DNA of 64,000 bases from Vibrio xiamenensis (GTDB lineage Bacteria > Pseudomonadota > Gammaproteobacteria > Enterobacterales > Vibrionaceae), in contig NZ_FNDD01000001.1 in NCBI RefSeq assembly GCF_900100015.1, positions 186,001 through 250,000 of the forward strand. Direction: 5' to 3'. Under the pieces are notes generated by a model. That model saw nothing but the letters and a program-made list of their open reading frames with translations, did no database searches and was not told where the DNA came from. Positions 1 to 9,473 of the stretch are shown one piece after another. Made by a program: the position numbers and the translations under genes. Every line of letters begins with the position of its first letter. Within the stretch, counting starts at the first letter, position 1.

Positions 1-1155
1 ATCGCCACGGCGTTTGCCGGTAAATTCACCGACAAATTGCTGCGCGTCAGACACGGAATAACCGTAGTCGTAGTTCTGGTAACTATCGTGAGTGTGACGA
101 CGCAAGAAACCTTCGGTATAACCGCGGTGAGCCAGGCTCTCAAGTGTGGTCATCAAGCTCTCGTCAAACGGTTTACCCGCCACAGCATCATCGATCGCTT
201 GGCGATAAACTTGCGCAGTACGTGCACAGTAGTAGAACGACTTAGTACGACCTTCGATTTTCAGTGAGTGCACGCCCATTTTGGTCAAACGATCAACGTG
301 TTGGATGGCACGCAGATCTTTGGAGTTCATAATGTAAGTACCGTGTTCGTCTTCAAACGCCGCCATTTTTTCTTCTGGGCGGTGGCTTTCAGACAGCAAC
401 ACCACTTCGTCGCTTGGCTTGCCAAGGCCGATAGTGTTATCTGGACGTTCTTCTTGCACTTCAATCGCTTGAGCTGCTGCCGGATCAAACTGTTCAACGA
501 TTTGACCCGCGTCGTCTTCTTTGCCTTTTTCAACTTTGTATTCCCAGCGGCACGCGTTGGTACAAGTGCCTTGGTTCGGGTCACGTTTGTTGATGTAGCC
601 AGACAGCAGGCAACGGCCTGAGTAAGCCATGCATAGTGCGCCGTGTACGAACACTTCCAGTTCTGTTTCAGGGCAGTGCTCGCGAATTTCTTCGATCTCT
701 TCGAGTGATAATTCACGTGAGACGATCACGCGTTCAACGCCATTAGCGGCCCAGAATTTTACCGTCGCCCAGTTGACAGCGTTCGCTTGCACTGACAGGT
801 GAATCGACATATCAGGGAAGGCTTCACGAACCATCATGATAAGGCCTGGATCTGACATGATCAGCGCATCAGGGCCCATATCGACCACAGGTTTGAGGTC
901 GCGGATGAAGGTTTTGAGCTTTGAGTTGTGTGGCTGAATGTTGCACACAACGTAGAATTTCTTACCCAGCGCATGGGCTTCATCGATACCGATTTGCAGG
1001 TTTTCGTGATTGAATTCGTTGTTACGTACGCGCAGGCTGTAACGAGGTTGACCGGCGTAAACTGCATCCGCACCGTAGGCGAAAGCGTAACGCATGTTTT
1101 TAAGGCTACCTGCCGGAGATAAAAGCTCAGGCACAAAAGGAGTATTGGTTGTCAT
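1..1155 (-). CDS. trhP: tRNA U34 hydroxylation protein TrhP (YegQ), peptidase U32 family, 3' end missing
   Basis: Reading the minus strand from an ATG at 1155 gives an open frame running off the left edge (385 codons present; E. coli YegQ/TrhP is about 453 residues, so the C-terminus is missing). The N-terminus has the U32 pattern LLSPAGSLKNMRYAFAYGAD, followed by VSRELSLEEI, VHGALCMAYSGRCLLSG and the Cys-bearing GTCTNACRWEY, which in this family belongs to an iron-sulfur site. Known role of the family: prephenate-dependent hydroxylation of uridine-34 in a subset of tRNAs, in the cytoplasm. A purine-rich RBS (aagagaaa) lies before the ATG. It is transcribed in the same direction as rdgC but separated by a terminator, so it is probably its own unit. 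Confidence 0.93.
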   Translation of the reverse strand, partial: MTTNTPFVPELLSPAGSLKNMRYAFAYGADAVYAGQPRYSLRVRNNEFNHENLQIGIDEAHALGKKFYVVCNIQPHNSKLKTFIRDLKPVVDMGPDALIMSDPGLIMMVREAFPDMSIHLSVQANAVNWATVKFWAANGVERVIVSRELSLEEIEEIREHCPETELEVFVHGALCMAYSGRCLLSGYINKRDPNQGTCTNACRWEYKVEKGKEDDAGQIVEQFDPAAAQAIEVQEERPDNTIGLGKPSDEVVLLSESHRPEEKMAAFEDEHGTYIMNSKDLRAIQHVDRLTKMGVHSLKIEGRTKSFYYCARTAQVYRQAIDDAVAGKPFDESLMTTLESLAHRGYTEGFLRRHTHDSYQNYDYGYSVSDAQQFVGEFTGKRRGD

Positions 1156-1302
1156 TGCTGTTTCTCTTAATCTGATCACAAGTCAGGCTAACCCCACCTT
1201 ATGGGATTAGAAGGGCGCAAATTTTACGCGAAAATGTGAGCGGTGACTAGAAATAAACGCTTAGTCTTTTTATGGGAATAGCGAATGGCAAGCGACAGGC
1301 GT

Positions 1303-1327
1303 AAAAAAGCCCGCAATCGCGGGCTTT
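1303..1327 (-). terminator. Rho-independent terminator after rdgC
   Basis: GCCCGC (1309-1314) pairs with GCGGGC (1319-1324) around a 4-base loop, extended by A/T pairs. On the minus strand the stem is followed by a run of T. It lies just past the rdgC stop. Confidence 0.85.
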
Positions 1328-1342
1328 GGTAATGGTAAGCGA

Positions 1343-2257
1343 TTACTCACTTTGTGCCGGTAAACCACCGAGCGCTTCATACAAACTTGGTAGAAATGCG
1401 CTAAATTCACCGCACATCAACGAGAAGTCAGCGTCAAAGCGCGCAGCTTGATCTTCACGTGGAATGTCTTCGTTTTGATCGCGTAGGTCATCAGAGAATT
1501 TCAGACGCTTGATGCTGCCATCTTCAGTGATCATAAACTCTAAACGCTCTTCCCAGCTCAGCGCCAGCTTAGTCACGACTTTGTCAGCATCAATGTGGCT
1601 GATGATCTCGTCAGCGGTCAGCTCTTGCTTCTTACAACGAATAACGCCGCCATCTTCAAGCACAGATTTCAATTCGGCTTCATCGAGCATGGTAAAGCCG
1701 GTTGCAGTATTACCGGTTTTGATCCATTGCGTTAGCGTCGTTTCAATCGCAATTTCAGGAATGGCAGGGACAACTGGCAAGCTACCCATAGTTTTACGCA
1801 GTAGCGCCAACACTTCCTCGGCCTTTTTAAAGCTGCCAGCGTCAACCAAAATGAAGCCTTGCTCAGGCATGATCAGCACATAGCTGTGGCTGCTGCGGCT
1901 AAATGCGCGTGGCAGCAAATCCATGATGATGTCTTCTTTGAGGTTGTCTTTTTCGGTTTTTTTCAGCGGACGACCTTCCTGCTCTTCCATCGCATCGACT
2001 TTGCTGGCTAGAGACTCTTTAATGACTTGAGCCGGAAGCATTTTTTCTTCTTTCTTAGCGCAGATAAGGATGCGGTTTTCTGAAACGTGCGTCATCATAT
2101 CGCCATGTTTGCCCATGGCAGTTACCCAGCCGAATTTTTGTTTGTCTTGGCTACCGCACGGGGTAAAGCGAAACTCTTGCAACTGGGTTTCTAGTTGCTC
2201 AGCGTTGAATTCAATTTCACGGTTAAAACGATAAACCAGACAATTCTTAAACCACAT
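1343..2257 (-). CDS. rdgC: recombination-associated protein RdgC
   Basis: A 304-residue cytoplasmic DNA-binding protein matching E. coli RdgC (303 aa) along its length: [11 protein letters not shown] at the start, [54 protein letters not shown] and [16 protein letters not shown] blocks. RdgC forms a ring-shaped dimer on double-stranded DNA and limits RecA-promoted strand exchange. The open frame extends 14 codons further upstream, but the ATG at 2257 matches the family start and has a GAGAAGA ribosome site, so it is used here. Single gene with its own terminator. Confidence 0.96.
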   Translation of the reverse strand: MWFKNCLVYRFNREIEFNAEQLETQLQEFRFTPCGSQDKQKFGWVTAMGKHGDMMTHVSENRILICAKKEEKMLPAQVIKESLASKVDAMEEQEGRPLKKTEKDNLKEDIIMDLLPRAFSRSSHSYVLIMPEQGFILVDAGSFKKAEEVLALLRKTMGSLPVVPAIPEIAIETTLTQWIKTGNTATGFTMLDEAELKSVLEDGGVIRCKKQELTADEIISHIDADKVVTKLALSWEERLEFMITEDGSIKRLKFSDDLRDQNEDIPREDQAARFDADFSLMCGEFSAFLPSLYEALGGLPAQSE

Positions 2258-2447
2258 AATTCTTCTCATTGCGAAATACGAATGCGCAATCATAGGCAAT
2301 TTTGCCGCTTAAGTGTTAATGGAATTTCAAATTCTGGGCTCAACACTCAAACTTGTTGGTGGGCTAAAAAGGTTCGCAGACAAAGCATCTGCCGATATGA
2401 AATTTAATGGCATAAAAGGCGAAAGTTATATGAAAATTTGTTTGCAA

Positions 2448-2465
2448 AGGTCACAAAAGTGTCAT
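2448..2465 (+). promoter_or_regulatory. Pho box upstream of phoB
   Basis: AGGTCACAAAAGTGTCAT matches the Pho-box consensus CTGTCATAWAWCTGTCAT at 14 of 18 positions, with both half-sites in the correct 11-bp register. It lies about 90 bp before phoB, consistent with autoregulation by PhoB-P. Confidence 0.72.
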
Positions 2466-2551
2466 AATCACTAGTAATAATGCGTAGTGTTAATAAAGGC
2501 TTATATCTGATAACAAAGTCAGAAAACGTAACTTAAAAAGGTTCCCCAATT

Positions 2552-3241
2552 ATGTCTAGAAGGATTCTGGTCGTTGAAGATGAAGCGCCAATTCGCGAGA
2601 TGCTTTGCTTTGTTCTTGAACAGAAAGGTTATCACGCCGTTGAAGCGGAAGATTACGATACGGCTGTGACGAAACTTGCTGAACCTTTCCCTGATTTGGT
2701 TTTGCTTGATTGGATGTTGCCAGGTGGCAGCGGTATCAACTTTATTAAACACATGAAACGTGAAGAGCTGACTCGCAACATTCCGGTTGTGATGCTTACT
2801 GCTCGTGGTGAAGAAGAAGATAAAGTTCGCGGCCTTGAAGTGGGCGCGGATGACTACATCACCAAACCTTTTTCACCCAAAGAATTGGTCGCCCGTCTCA
2901 AAGCCGTCATTCGTCGCGTCACGCCAACCGCCCTTGAAGATGTGATTGACGTACAAGGCTTAAAGCTTGACCCGGTTTCTCACCGCGTCACAGCCAATGA
3001 TACGCCGTTAGATATGGGGCCAACCGAATTCAAAATGCTGCACTTCTTTATGACTCACCAAGAGCGCGTGTATAGCCGCGAGCAACTGCTGAACAATGTG
3101 TGGGGCACCAATGTCTACGTTGAAGATCGCACCGTCGATGTACATATTCGTCGCCTGCGTAAAGCGTTAGAGTCCGCTGGGCATCATAAACTGATTCAAA
3201 CAGTACGCGGTGCAGGCTATCGTTTCTCGACAAAAGCTTAA
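2552..3241 (+). CDS. phoB: phosphate regulon response regulator PhoB
   Basis: 229 residues, same length as E. coli PhoB. The receiver domain (about 1-120) has the acidic pair E9/D10, phospho-acceptor D53 ([11 protein letters not shown]) and conserved K105 ([13 protein letters not shown]). The C-terminal OmpR/PhoB winged-helix domain (about 130-227) has [17 protein letters not shown] and [15 protein letters not shown], followed by [10 protein letters not shown]. It binds Pho boxes once phosphorylated by PhoR under phosphate limitation. ATG at 2552 follows an AAGG ribosome site. phoR begins 18 bp downstream, and a pstS-like gene completes the operon. Confidence 0.97.
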   Translation: MSRRILVVEDEAPIREMLCFVLEQKGYHAVEAEDYDTAVTKLAEPFPDLVLLDWMLPGGSGINFIKHMKREELTRNIPVVMLTARGEEEDKVRGLEVGADDYITKPFSPKELVARLKAVIRRVTPTALEDVIDVQGLKLDPVSHRVTANDTPLDMGPTEFKMLHFFMTHQERVYSREQLLNNVWGTNVYVEDRTVDVHIRRLRKALESAGHHKLIQTVRGAGYRFSTKA

Positions 3242-3259
3242 CCATCAATGGAGAGGTAA

Positions 3260-4564
3260 GTGGTTGAAAGGTTAACTTGGAAAAGGCTGGCCTGGGAGCT
3301 GGCTTTTTTTTACACCCCTTGGGTAATCGTCGGTTGGTTATTTGGTTATATGCCGTGGCTATTGTTGGCCGCAACGGTGATCCAACTCGTTTGGCACTTA
3401 AGTAATCAAGTACGATTGTCGGCTTGGTTGTGGGATGAAAAACGTCTTACACCACCTTCTGGCAGCGGTAATTGGGAACATTTGTTCAACGGCATTTATC
3501 GCCTGCAGCAGCGCCAACGTCGCAAACGTAAAGAACTCACCAATCTGATTCGCCGTTTCCGTAACGGTGCGGAATCGCTTCCCGATGCGGTGGTGGTGTT
3601 TCGTAGCGAAGGCAACATCGTGTGGTGTAACCGCTTGGCGCAGCATCTACTTGGTTTTCGTTGGCCCGACGATGCGGGGCAACCGATTTCAAACTTAATT
3701 CGTACTCCAGACTTTATTAAGTACATTCGCAAACAAGATTATTCTCAGCCGCTTGAAATGCGCTCGCCACTTAATGTTGAGCGTTCGCTGGAATTGCGAA
3801 TTGTGCCTTACACCGAAGGTGAACACTTGATGGTGGTGCGCGATGTCACTCAGGTTAAACAGCTTGAAGGCATGCGACGTAACTTCTTCGCCAACGTCTC
3901 TCATGAACTGCGCACACCGATGACGGTGCTGCAAGGCTATCTGGAAATGACCGAAGATCCGGATATGGTCGTCGGGCCGATGTGGTCAAAAGCTCATGGC
4001 GTGATGACCGAGCAGCTCAACCGTATGAATAGCCTAGTCAATCAATTGCTGACGCTATCTAAGATTGAAGCGGCGCCAATGCATGAGCTTGAAGAGGTGG
4101 TTGATGTACCAAGCATGCTGGAGGTGTTGGAAAAAGAAGCGCTCAGTTTAAGTGGCGACGATAAGCATCAAATTCATTTTGAAGTCGATGACTCACTCAA
4201 AGTGTTGGCTGATGAAGATCAATTGCGCAGTGCCATTTCCAACTTGGTGTACAACGCGGTGAAATACACCCCGCCTGGCGCGAAAGTGGATGTGCGTTGG
4301 TTTAGATCCCCTCAAGGTGCGTGTCTGGAAGTACAAGACAGCGGCGAGGGAATCGAACCGCAGCACATTCATCGTCTCACCGAGCGTTTTTATCGCGTCG
4401 ACAAAGCCCGCTCTCGCGATACTGGTGGCAGTGGTCTTGGACTGGCGATCGTCAAACATGCGCTTTCACACCATGATTCGCATCTGGAAATCCACAGTGA
4501 AGTGGGGGTTGGCAGCCAATTCTCTTTTGTGTTACCCGCACGCTTGATTTCCAAAGGTGAGTAG
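3260..4564 (+). CDS. phoR: phosphate regulon sensor histidine kinase PhoR
   Basis: 434 residues starting at GTG with a GGAGAGG ribosome site. Two closely spaced N-terminal membrane segments (about 10-30 and 32-48) with almost no periplasmic loop are followed by a PAS-type domain (about 95-195). The HisKA domain carries H215 in [16 protein letters not shown], and the HATPase domain has N ([12 protein letters not shown]), G1 ([12 protein letters not shown]) and G2 ([14 protein letters not shown]) boxes. The lack of a sensing loop fits the known model in which PhoR reads phosphate through the Pst transporter and PhoU rather than directly. Confidence 0.96.
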   Translation: MVERLTWKRLAWELAFFYTPWVIVGWLFGYMPWLLLAATVIQLVWHLSNQVRLSAWLWDEKRLTPPSGSGNWEHLFNGIYRLQQRQRRKRKELTNLIRRFRNGAESLPDAVVVFRSEGNIVWCNRLAQHLLGFRWPDDAGQPISNLIRTPDFIKYIRKQDYSQPLEMRSPLNVERSLELRIVPYTEGEHLMVVRDVTQVKQLEGMRRNFFANVSHELRTPMTVLQGYLEMTEDPDMVVGPMWSKAHGVMTEQLNRMNSLVNQLLTLSKIEAAPMHELEEVVDVPSMLEVLEKEALSLSGDDKHQIHFEVDDSLKVLADEDQLRSAISNLVYNAVKYTPPGAKVDVRWFRSPQGACLEVQDSGEGIEPQHIHRLTERFYRVDKARSRDTGGSGLGLAIVKHALSHHDSHLEIHSEVGVGSQFSFVLPARLISKGE

Positions 4565-4565
4565 C

Positions 4566-5522
4566 ATGAGGTGGAAAACATTGGCAGTCAGTTGGATGCT
4601 CGGTGCAGTGTTGCCTCATGTTGCGCAAGCCAAATTGTTGCCGATTTATCAAAAGGTGCCAGGTATTTCTGGCAGTTTAACCAGTGTGGGTTCAGATACT
4701 CTAGCCGGTATGACGACTCTGTGGGTGGAAGAGTTTCAACGTCTCTACCCAAGTGTTAATGGTCAAGTTCAAGCCTCCGGTTCTTCCACTGCGCCGCCAG
4801 CGCTTACCGAAGGGACTGCCCAGTTTGGGCCGATGAGTCGGCCAATGAAGCATCGCGAAATTGAATCTTTTGAGCGCGAACATGGCTACAAGCCAGTGGC
4901 GCTGCGAGTGGCAATTGATGCAATTGGCGTGTTTGTGCATCGCGATAATCCGATACAAGGGCTCAATTTCTCACAGCTCGATAGCCTGTTTTCTTCAACT
5001 TTGCGCTGCGGCGCGACGCACTCGATTACGCGTTGGTCACAGCTTGGCGTTGAACATCAGTGGGCAAAACGCAGCATTCAAATGTTTGGTCGTAACTCGG
5101 TGTCCGGTACGTATGGCTATTTTAAAAAACACGCTCTATGTGGCGGCGATTTTAAAGCCAACGTCAATGAGCAGCCGGGGTCGGCGTCTGTGGTTCAGTC
5201 GGTGGCGTCTTCGATCAATAGCATTGGCTATTCAGGGGTTGGCTATAAAGTCACTGGCGTGAAATTATTGCCGATTGCTCAGTCGGGCAACGATTATGTG
5301 CAAGCGACGCGGAGCAATATTCTTTCTGGGCGTTATCCGCTGGCGCGTTATTTATACGTGTACGTTAACAAACATCCCAACCAGCCATTGATGCCGATTC
5401 AACGGGAATTTATTCGCTTTATTTTTTCCCAGCAGGGACAAAAGCTGGTGGAAAAAGACGGTTATGTCTCGGTATCTGGGGATTTTGCTCGCGAGGAATT
5501 GGCCAAAGTCGGCATTGAATAG
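4566..5522 (+). CDS. PstS-family periplasmic phosphate-binding protein
   Basis: 318 residues from the ATG at 4566; a GTG at 4557 in frame is possible, but AAAGGTGA at 4553-4560 is better placed as ribosome site for the ATG. The first 20 or so residues are a Sec signal peptide ending HVAQA. GSDTLAGMTTLW, GSSTAPPAL, GPMSRPM and GRNSVSGTYGYF are ligand-loop motifs of PstS-type proteins. It delivers phosphate to a PstCAB permease. The start sits against the phoR stop, so it is translationally coupled to the phoBR operon. The pst operon near 9474 has no pstS, so this is the likely partner, unless another copy exists elsewhere. Confidence 0.9.
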   Translation: MRWKTLAVSWMLGAVLPHVAQAKLLPIYQKVPGISGSLTSVGSDTLAGMTTLWVEEFQRLYPSVNGQVQASGSSTAPPALTEGTAQFGPMSRPMKHREIESFEREHGYKPVALRVAIDAIGVFVHRDNPIQGLNFSQLDSLFSSTLRCGATHSITRWSQLGVEHQWAKRSIQMFGRNSVSGTYGYFKKHALCGGDFKANVNEQPGSASVVQSVASSINSIGYSGVGYKVTGVKLLPIAQSGNDYVQATRSNILSGRYPLARYLYVYVNKHPNQPLMPIQREFIRFIFSQQGQKLVEKDGYVSVSGDFAREELAKVGIE

Positions 5523-5530
5523 CCGACTTT
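5505..5530 (+). terminator. hairpin overlapping the pstS-like stop codon
   Basis: AAAGTCGGC (5505-5513) and GCCGACTTT (5522-5530) form a perfect 9-bp stem with an 8-base loop that contains the stop codon. The T tract is short, so terminator function is likely but not certain. Confidence 0.6.
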
Positions 5531-5531
5531 A

Positions 5532-5616
5532 ACTGATTGTAAAATTAAACTGATTGTTAAATTGGACTGATTACTAAATTGGACTGATTGTTAAATGAAA
5601 TTGACTGTTAAATTAG
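5532..5616. repeat. five tandem copies of a 17-bp unit
   Basis: Units begin at 5532, 5549, 5566, 5583 and 5600, consensus ACTGATTGTTAAATTGG, with 1-4 differences each. They fill the whole gap between the convergent pstS-like gene and ppx, and the last copy overlaps the ppx stop codon (5613-5615). Confidence 0.85.
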
Positions 5617-7112
5617 AATTTCAGTTGCCAATCGGCGCTGCACCAATACTCTTGCTCGGTTTGTAAGTCAGCCGCTAACAGCTTGTTGTTTTCCAACCAA
5701 TGTTCATCAGGGCAGCTCAAGCTCCACTTATCGCCATCAACATCTAAACTCAGCTCAGGAAGTGGATCGTCATTGCGTTGGCCGTTGAGCAAAATCGCTA
5801 AGCGTAAAATGCGAATCAAATTGATGATGTCTTTCTTCTTGTACAGAGAGAAATCTTCCATCTCTTTGAGTTTCAATGATTTGCGCTGAAAACGTACCAG
5901 AGTTGAAAGCACTCGTTGCTGCTCACGGTTAAAGCCCGGCATATTGGTATGCTGCAAAATATACGCTGAGTGGCGATGGAACGCTTGGAAGCTAATACTT
6001 AGGCCGACTTCGTGTAGCAGCGCGCTCCATTCTAGAAGGGCAGACAGTTCGTTCTTTTTGCCGATGCCAATTTTCTTATGCACTTGTTCAAAGAACTCGC
6101 GCGCTTGGCCTTTGATTTTGGCGGCGTGTTCTAGGTCGACAAAGTGTTTATTCGCCAGCGCTTCAGTGGTGCGCATACGAATGTCGGTGCGCTTAAAGCG
6201 GTCCTCCATTTCATACAGTAAACCTTCGCGCAGCGCCCCTTCTGAAAAGTGCAGGGTATCGATTTTTAAGCGGCTAAAGATGGCTTGCAAAATCGCAACG
6301 CCAGCGGCAAACACCGGTTTTCTGTCGTCGGTGAGACCGTCGAGATTGATCTCATCGATGGTCGACCATTCGCACAGTTTATCGACTAACTCATCAAGGC
6401 GTTTGGCGGTAATTAAGCCATCGTCATGACCAAGCCCTATCATTACATCACGAATTGCTTTGGCGGTACCGGAAGAACCAAATGCGATGTCCCAGCCGCG
6501 CTTGCGATATTGTTGAGCCAGCGGTTCGAGTTTTTGCTCAGCGGCGAGTGATGCTTTGGCAAAGTTTTTCTTGGATAGCTTTTCATTGGCAAAAAAGCGG
6601 TTGGTATAACTGACGCAACCCATCTGTTTGCTGTTGACGATCTCTGCTTCAAACCCGCTGCCGATGACGATTTCGGTGCTGCCGCCGCCGATATCAATCA
6701 CCAGTTTGGAATCCGATTCTGGCTGAGTATGCGCCACTCCGGAATAGATAAGCCGTCCTTCTTCGACGCCAGGAATGATCTCAATGGCAAACGGCAAGAC
6801 TTCTTGGGCTCGCTGCAAGAAAATATGCGTGTTGTTGGCTTGGCGCAGAGTGTGAGTCGCGGCAATACGCACGTTCTCCGGGTCAAAGCCTTGAAGCCGT
6901 TCCGCGAACATCGCTAGGCATTCAAGGCCGCGCTCCATCGAGGCGTTATCGAGATTATTTTGTGCATCAAGACCGGAAGCGAGGCGAACTCGCTGTTTGT
7001 GGCGACTGATCAGTTGCAGGTCTTGACCAACAATGCGGGCGACCACCATATGGAAACTGTTTGATCCCAAATCAATGGCGGCGATATCACGAGGTTCAGA
7101 TTCAGATGTCAT
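5613..7112 (-). CDS. ppx: exopolyphosphatase / pppGpp phosphohydrolase
   Basis: 499 residues (E. coli Ppx 513). N-terminal ASKHA ATPase-fold motifs [16 protein letters not shown] (about 10-25) and [14 protein letters not shown] (about 138-151) form the phosphate site; the C-terminal part (from about 310) is the HD-like helical domain with [22 protein letters not shown]. It removes terminal phosphates from polyphosphate and in family members acts on pppGpp. Its start lies inside the last codons of ppk1 (11-bp overlap), so the two are co-transcribed from the ppk1 promoter with its Pho box. Confidence 0.96.
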   Translation of the reverse strand: MTSESEPRDIAAIDLGSNSFHMVVARIVGQDLQLISRHKQRVRLASGLDAQNNLDNASMERGLECLAMFAERLQGFDPENVRIAATHTLRQANNTHIFLQRAQEVLPFAIEIIPGVEEGRLIYSGVAHTQPESDSKLVIDIGGGSTEIVIGSGFEAEIVNSKQMGCVSYTNRFFANEKLSKKNFAKASLAAEQKLEPLAQQYRKRGWDIAFGSSGTAKAIRDVMIGLGHDDGLITAKRLDELVDKLCEWSTIDEINLDGLTDDRKPVFAAGVAILQAIFSRLKIDTLHFSEGALREGLLYEMEDRFKRTDIRMRTTEALANKHFVDLEHAAKIKGQAREFFEQVHKKIGIGKKNELSALLEWSALLHEVGLSISFQAFHRHSAYILQHTNMPGFNREQQRVLSTLVRFQRKSLKLKEMEDFSLYKKKDIINLIRILRLAILLNGQRNDDPLPELSLDVDGDKWSLSCPDEHWLENNKLLAADLQTEQEYWCSADWQLKF

Positions 7113-9198
7113 GCGCTGCGGATTGCTCTCTGAGTTTTAAGGTTTGTTTCTCTACCTGTTTAAGATAGTCGTAGATGGCCATTTGTGAGCGTACTTTCTT
7201 TCGGTTACCGCGAGGAACGTATTGGTTGCTCATCTCTTTATCGATATAGCGAGCTTTGACGGTATCAATAAAGTGTAAGTTGATGATATCAATAATACGC
7301 TGCTTTAGAAGCGGGTCGCGTATCGGAGCTGCGACTTCGATTCGATAATCAATGTTACGCGTCATCCAGTCAGCCGATGAGATATATACGATCGGATCGC
7401 CATTATTGTGAGCAATAAATACGCGTGGATGCTCAAGGAAGCGGTCGACAATACTGATGATCTTGATATTTTCGCTGATGCCTTCAATGCCCGGCACCAA
7501 CGAACACATGCCGCGAACCACCATTTTTATTTTCACTCCCGCGCTGCTGGCGCGATAGAGCTTGTTGATCAGCCCTTTATCGACCAAGTTATTCACTTTC
7601 AAGGTGATAGCGGCTTTTTTACCGGCTTGAGCATTGGAGGTTTCGGCATCAATTAAATGATACAGTTGAGTGCGTGAGTTACGCGGCGAGACGATTAAAT
7701 GATTGAAATGCACCGGTTGGTAGGGGTTTTCAATGTAGTTAAACACATTGCGCACTTCGGTGGTGATTTCATGGTTAGCGGTCAGCAATGAAAAATCGGT
7801 ATAAATACGCGCGGTTTTTTCATGAAAGTTACCGGTGCCGATATGGGCATAACGCCTAATTTGTTCATCCTCGCGGCGGCTTATCAGCAGCAGTTTGGAG
7901 TGAATTTTCAGTCCCGGCGCGCCAAAGATAACGTGCACACCCGCTTCGGTTAAAATCCGTGACCACTCAATATTGGCTTCTTCATCAAAACGCGCTTGCA
8001 GCTCAACCACTACGGTGACTTTTTTACCATTGTGCGCCGCATCAATCAGCGAGTTCATCAAGCGTGAATCTTTGGCGACGCGATAGATGTTAATCTTGAT
8101 ACCGAGCACTTTAGGGTCAAATGAGGCCTGACGCACGAGCTCGGTAATGTGCTCAAAGGTGTGGTACGGGTAGTGGAGCAAAATATCACGCGCTTTTATG
8201 GCGTCAAAAGTGTTGGCGTAACCGACAAAATCACTGCAGCGCAGTGGAATCAATGGTCGGTTTTCCAAATAGTCGCGACCCACATTGGGAAAGCCAATGA
8301 AGTCTTTAAAGTTGTGGTAACGGCCGCCGGGGATCAAACTGTCGTAGTGAGAGATCTGCAGTTTCTCGCACAGAAAGTTAAGCATTTCGCTGGGCATTTC
8401 GCGTTCGTAAATAAAGCGCACCGGCATCGCAGTTAAGCGCTGACTAAGGCCTTCCGACATCTGCTCGAGCAGACTGTGCTCCACCTCATTACTTAAATCG
8501 TACTCTGCGTCGCGCGTCATTTTGATCGCGTAACCGTTGAGCTCTTGATAATCAAAAAAGCCGCTAAATAGTTCGTCTAAGCAGTAGCGAATGATGTTAT
8601 CGAGCAAAATAATGGTTTTACGCCGTTTGCCTTTCGGCTCTGGCACCATTACAAAACGGGGTAGGTGATCGGTTGGAATTTCGACCAGCGCGTATTTGGA
8701 CGTGTCTTGCTGCTTCATATCGACGGCGATATAGGCGTATTCGTCTTTTAAAAACTGCAGTACATCAGTGTCTTTGTTGAGCAGTAATGGCGTGATGTGA
8801 GGAATCACTTCGTGGCGAAAATAATTACGAATCCACTCTTGTTGGTAGTCGTTGATTTGGGTTTCGTTGACTAAAAAAATTCGCCGCCGCGCCATTTCAC
8901 GAATCAGTTCGGCATAAAGTTCATCGAAGCGTTCGTTGAGTTTAAATGCCTTTGACTGCATTTTTCCCAGCAAATGCTTGGCGCTATTACTGCCACCACT
9001 TTCTTGGCTAATCATGATGCGGCGTTTCACATCGGCAAAACGAACTTTATAGAATTCGTCGAGATTGCTGGAGAAAATACCAAGAAAACGAATACGCTCA
9101 ATAAGAGGGACAGTTTTGTCTGCCGCCTCTTGCAAGACACGTTCGTTAAATGATAGCCAGCTAAGCTCTTTTTCTACATAGAGTTTTTCAGTGTTCAT
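7102..9198 (-). CDS. ppk1: polyphosphate kinase 1
   Basis: 698 residues. The N-terminal domain starts [16 protein letters not shown], and the two C-terminal phospholipase-D-like domains contain the catalytic His motif [12 protein letters not shown] and the [22 protein letters not shown] block, matching E. coli PPK1 around H435 and the following HxK region. It makes polyphosphate from ATP, reversibly, at the inner side of the membrane. ppk1 is the first gene of ppk1-ppx and faces pstC across a 275-bp promoter region with Pho boxes in both directions, which ties polyphosphate metabolism to phosphate starvation. Confidence 0.97.
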   Translation of the reverse strand: MNTEKLYVEKELSWLSFNERVLQEAADKTVPLIERIRFLGIFSSNLDEFYKVRFADVKRRIMISQESGGSNSAKHLLGKMQSKAFKLNERFDELYAELIREMARRRIFLVNETQINDYQQEWIRNYFRHEVIPHITPLLLNKDTDVLQFLKDEYAYIAVDMKQQDTSKYALVEIPTDHLPRFVMVPEPKGKRRKTIILLDNIIRYCLDELFSGFFDYQELNGYAIKMTRDAEYDLSNEVEHSLLEQMSEGLSQRLTAMPVRFIYEREMPSEMLNFLCEKLQISHYDSLIPGGRYHNFKDFIGFPNVGRDYLENRPLIPLRCSDFVGYANTFDAIKARDILLHYPYHTFEHITELVRQASFDPKVLGIKINIYRVAKDSRLMNSLIDAAHNGKKVTVVVELQARFDEEANIEWSRILTEAGVHVIFGAPGLKIHSKLLLISRREDEQIRRYAHIGTGNFHEKTARIYTDFSLLTANHEITTEVRNVFNYIENPYQPVHFNHLIVSPRNSRTQLYHLIDAETSNAQAGKKAAITLKVNNLVDKGLINKLYRASSAGVKIKMVVRGMCSLVPGIEGISENIKIISIVDRFLEHPRVFIAHNNGDPIVYISSADWMTRNIDYRIEVAAPIRDPLLKQRIIDIINLHFIDTVKARYIDKEMSNQYVPRGNRKKVRSQMAIYDYLKQVEKQTLKLREQSAAHDI

Positions 9199-9287
9199 GC
9201 CGTTCCTTGCCTACCGCTGTCAAGGAGGATTGCCCTCCAGGGTTTTATAAATTTTTTGGAATAGAGATATCAAATTAAGAGCAATGT

Positions 9288-9305
9288 ATGACAAATATAT
9301 TTCAA
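9288..9305 (-). promoter_or_regulatory. Pho box for ppk1-ppx
   Basis: The minus strand reads TTGAAATATATTTGTCAT, 14 of 18 matches to the Pho-box consensus, about 90 bp before the ppk1 start. Confidence 0.65.
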
Positions 9306-9339
9306 AATTATGTCACTAGTTTCAGTCGGTTATTGTTAT

Positions 9340-9373
9340 CTGTAATATATTTGTCATTTAACCGACATAATAT
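9340..9373 (+). promoter_or_regulatory. tandem Pho box for pstC-pstA-pstB-phoU
   Basis: CTGTAATATATTTGTCAT (9340-9357) matches 16 of 18 consensus positions. The register continues: 11-bp half-sites start at 9341 (TGTAAT), 9352 (TGTCAT) and 9363 (CGACAT), an array of at least three PhoB half-sites about 100 bp before pstC. Confidence 0.82.
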
Positions 9374-9473
9374 ATTCTAGGCAGTTTTTCACCTTGTCTG
9401 TCTCAGGTTTATTGAATCTCAGGTATAAGACAGGGTGTGCATTCTTACAGTATTGTTGAGGTAACGCAGTTTC

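Noticed and set aside
268..621. Plus-strand frame of 117 codons
   Set aside because: It is the antisense of the trhP coding sequence, whose protein is clearly conserved.
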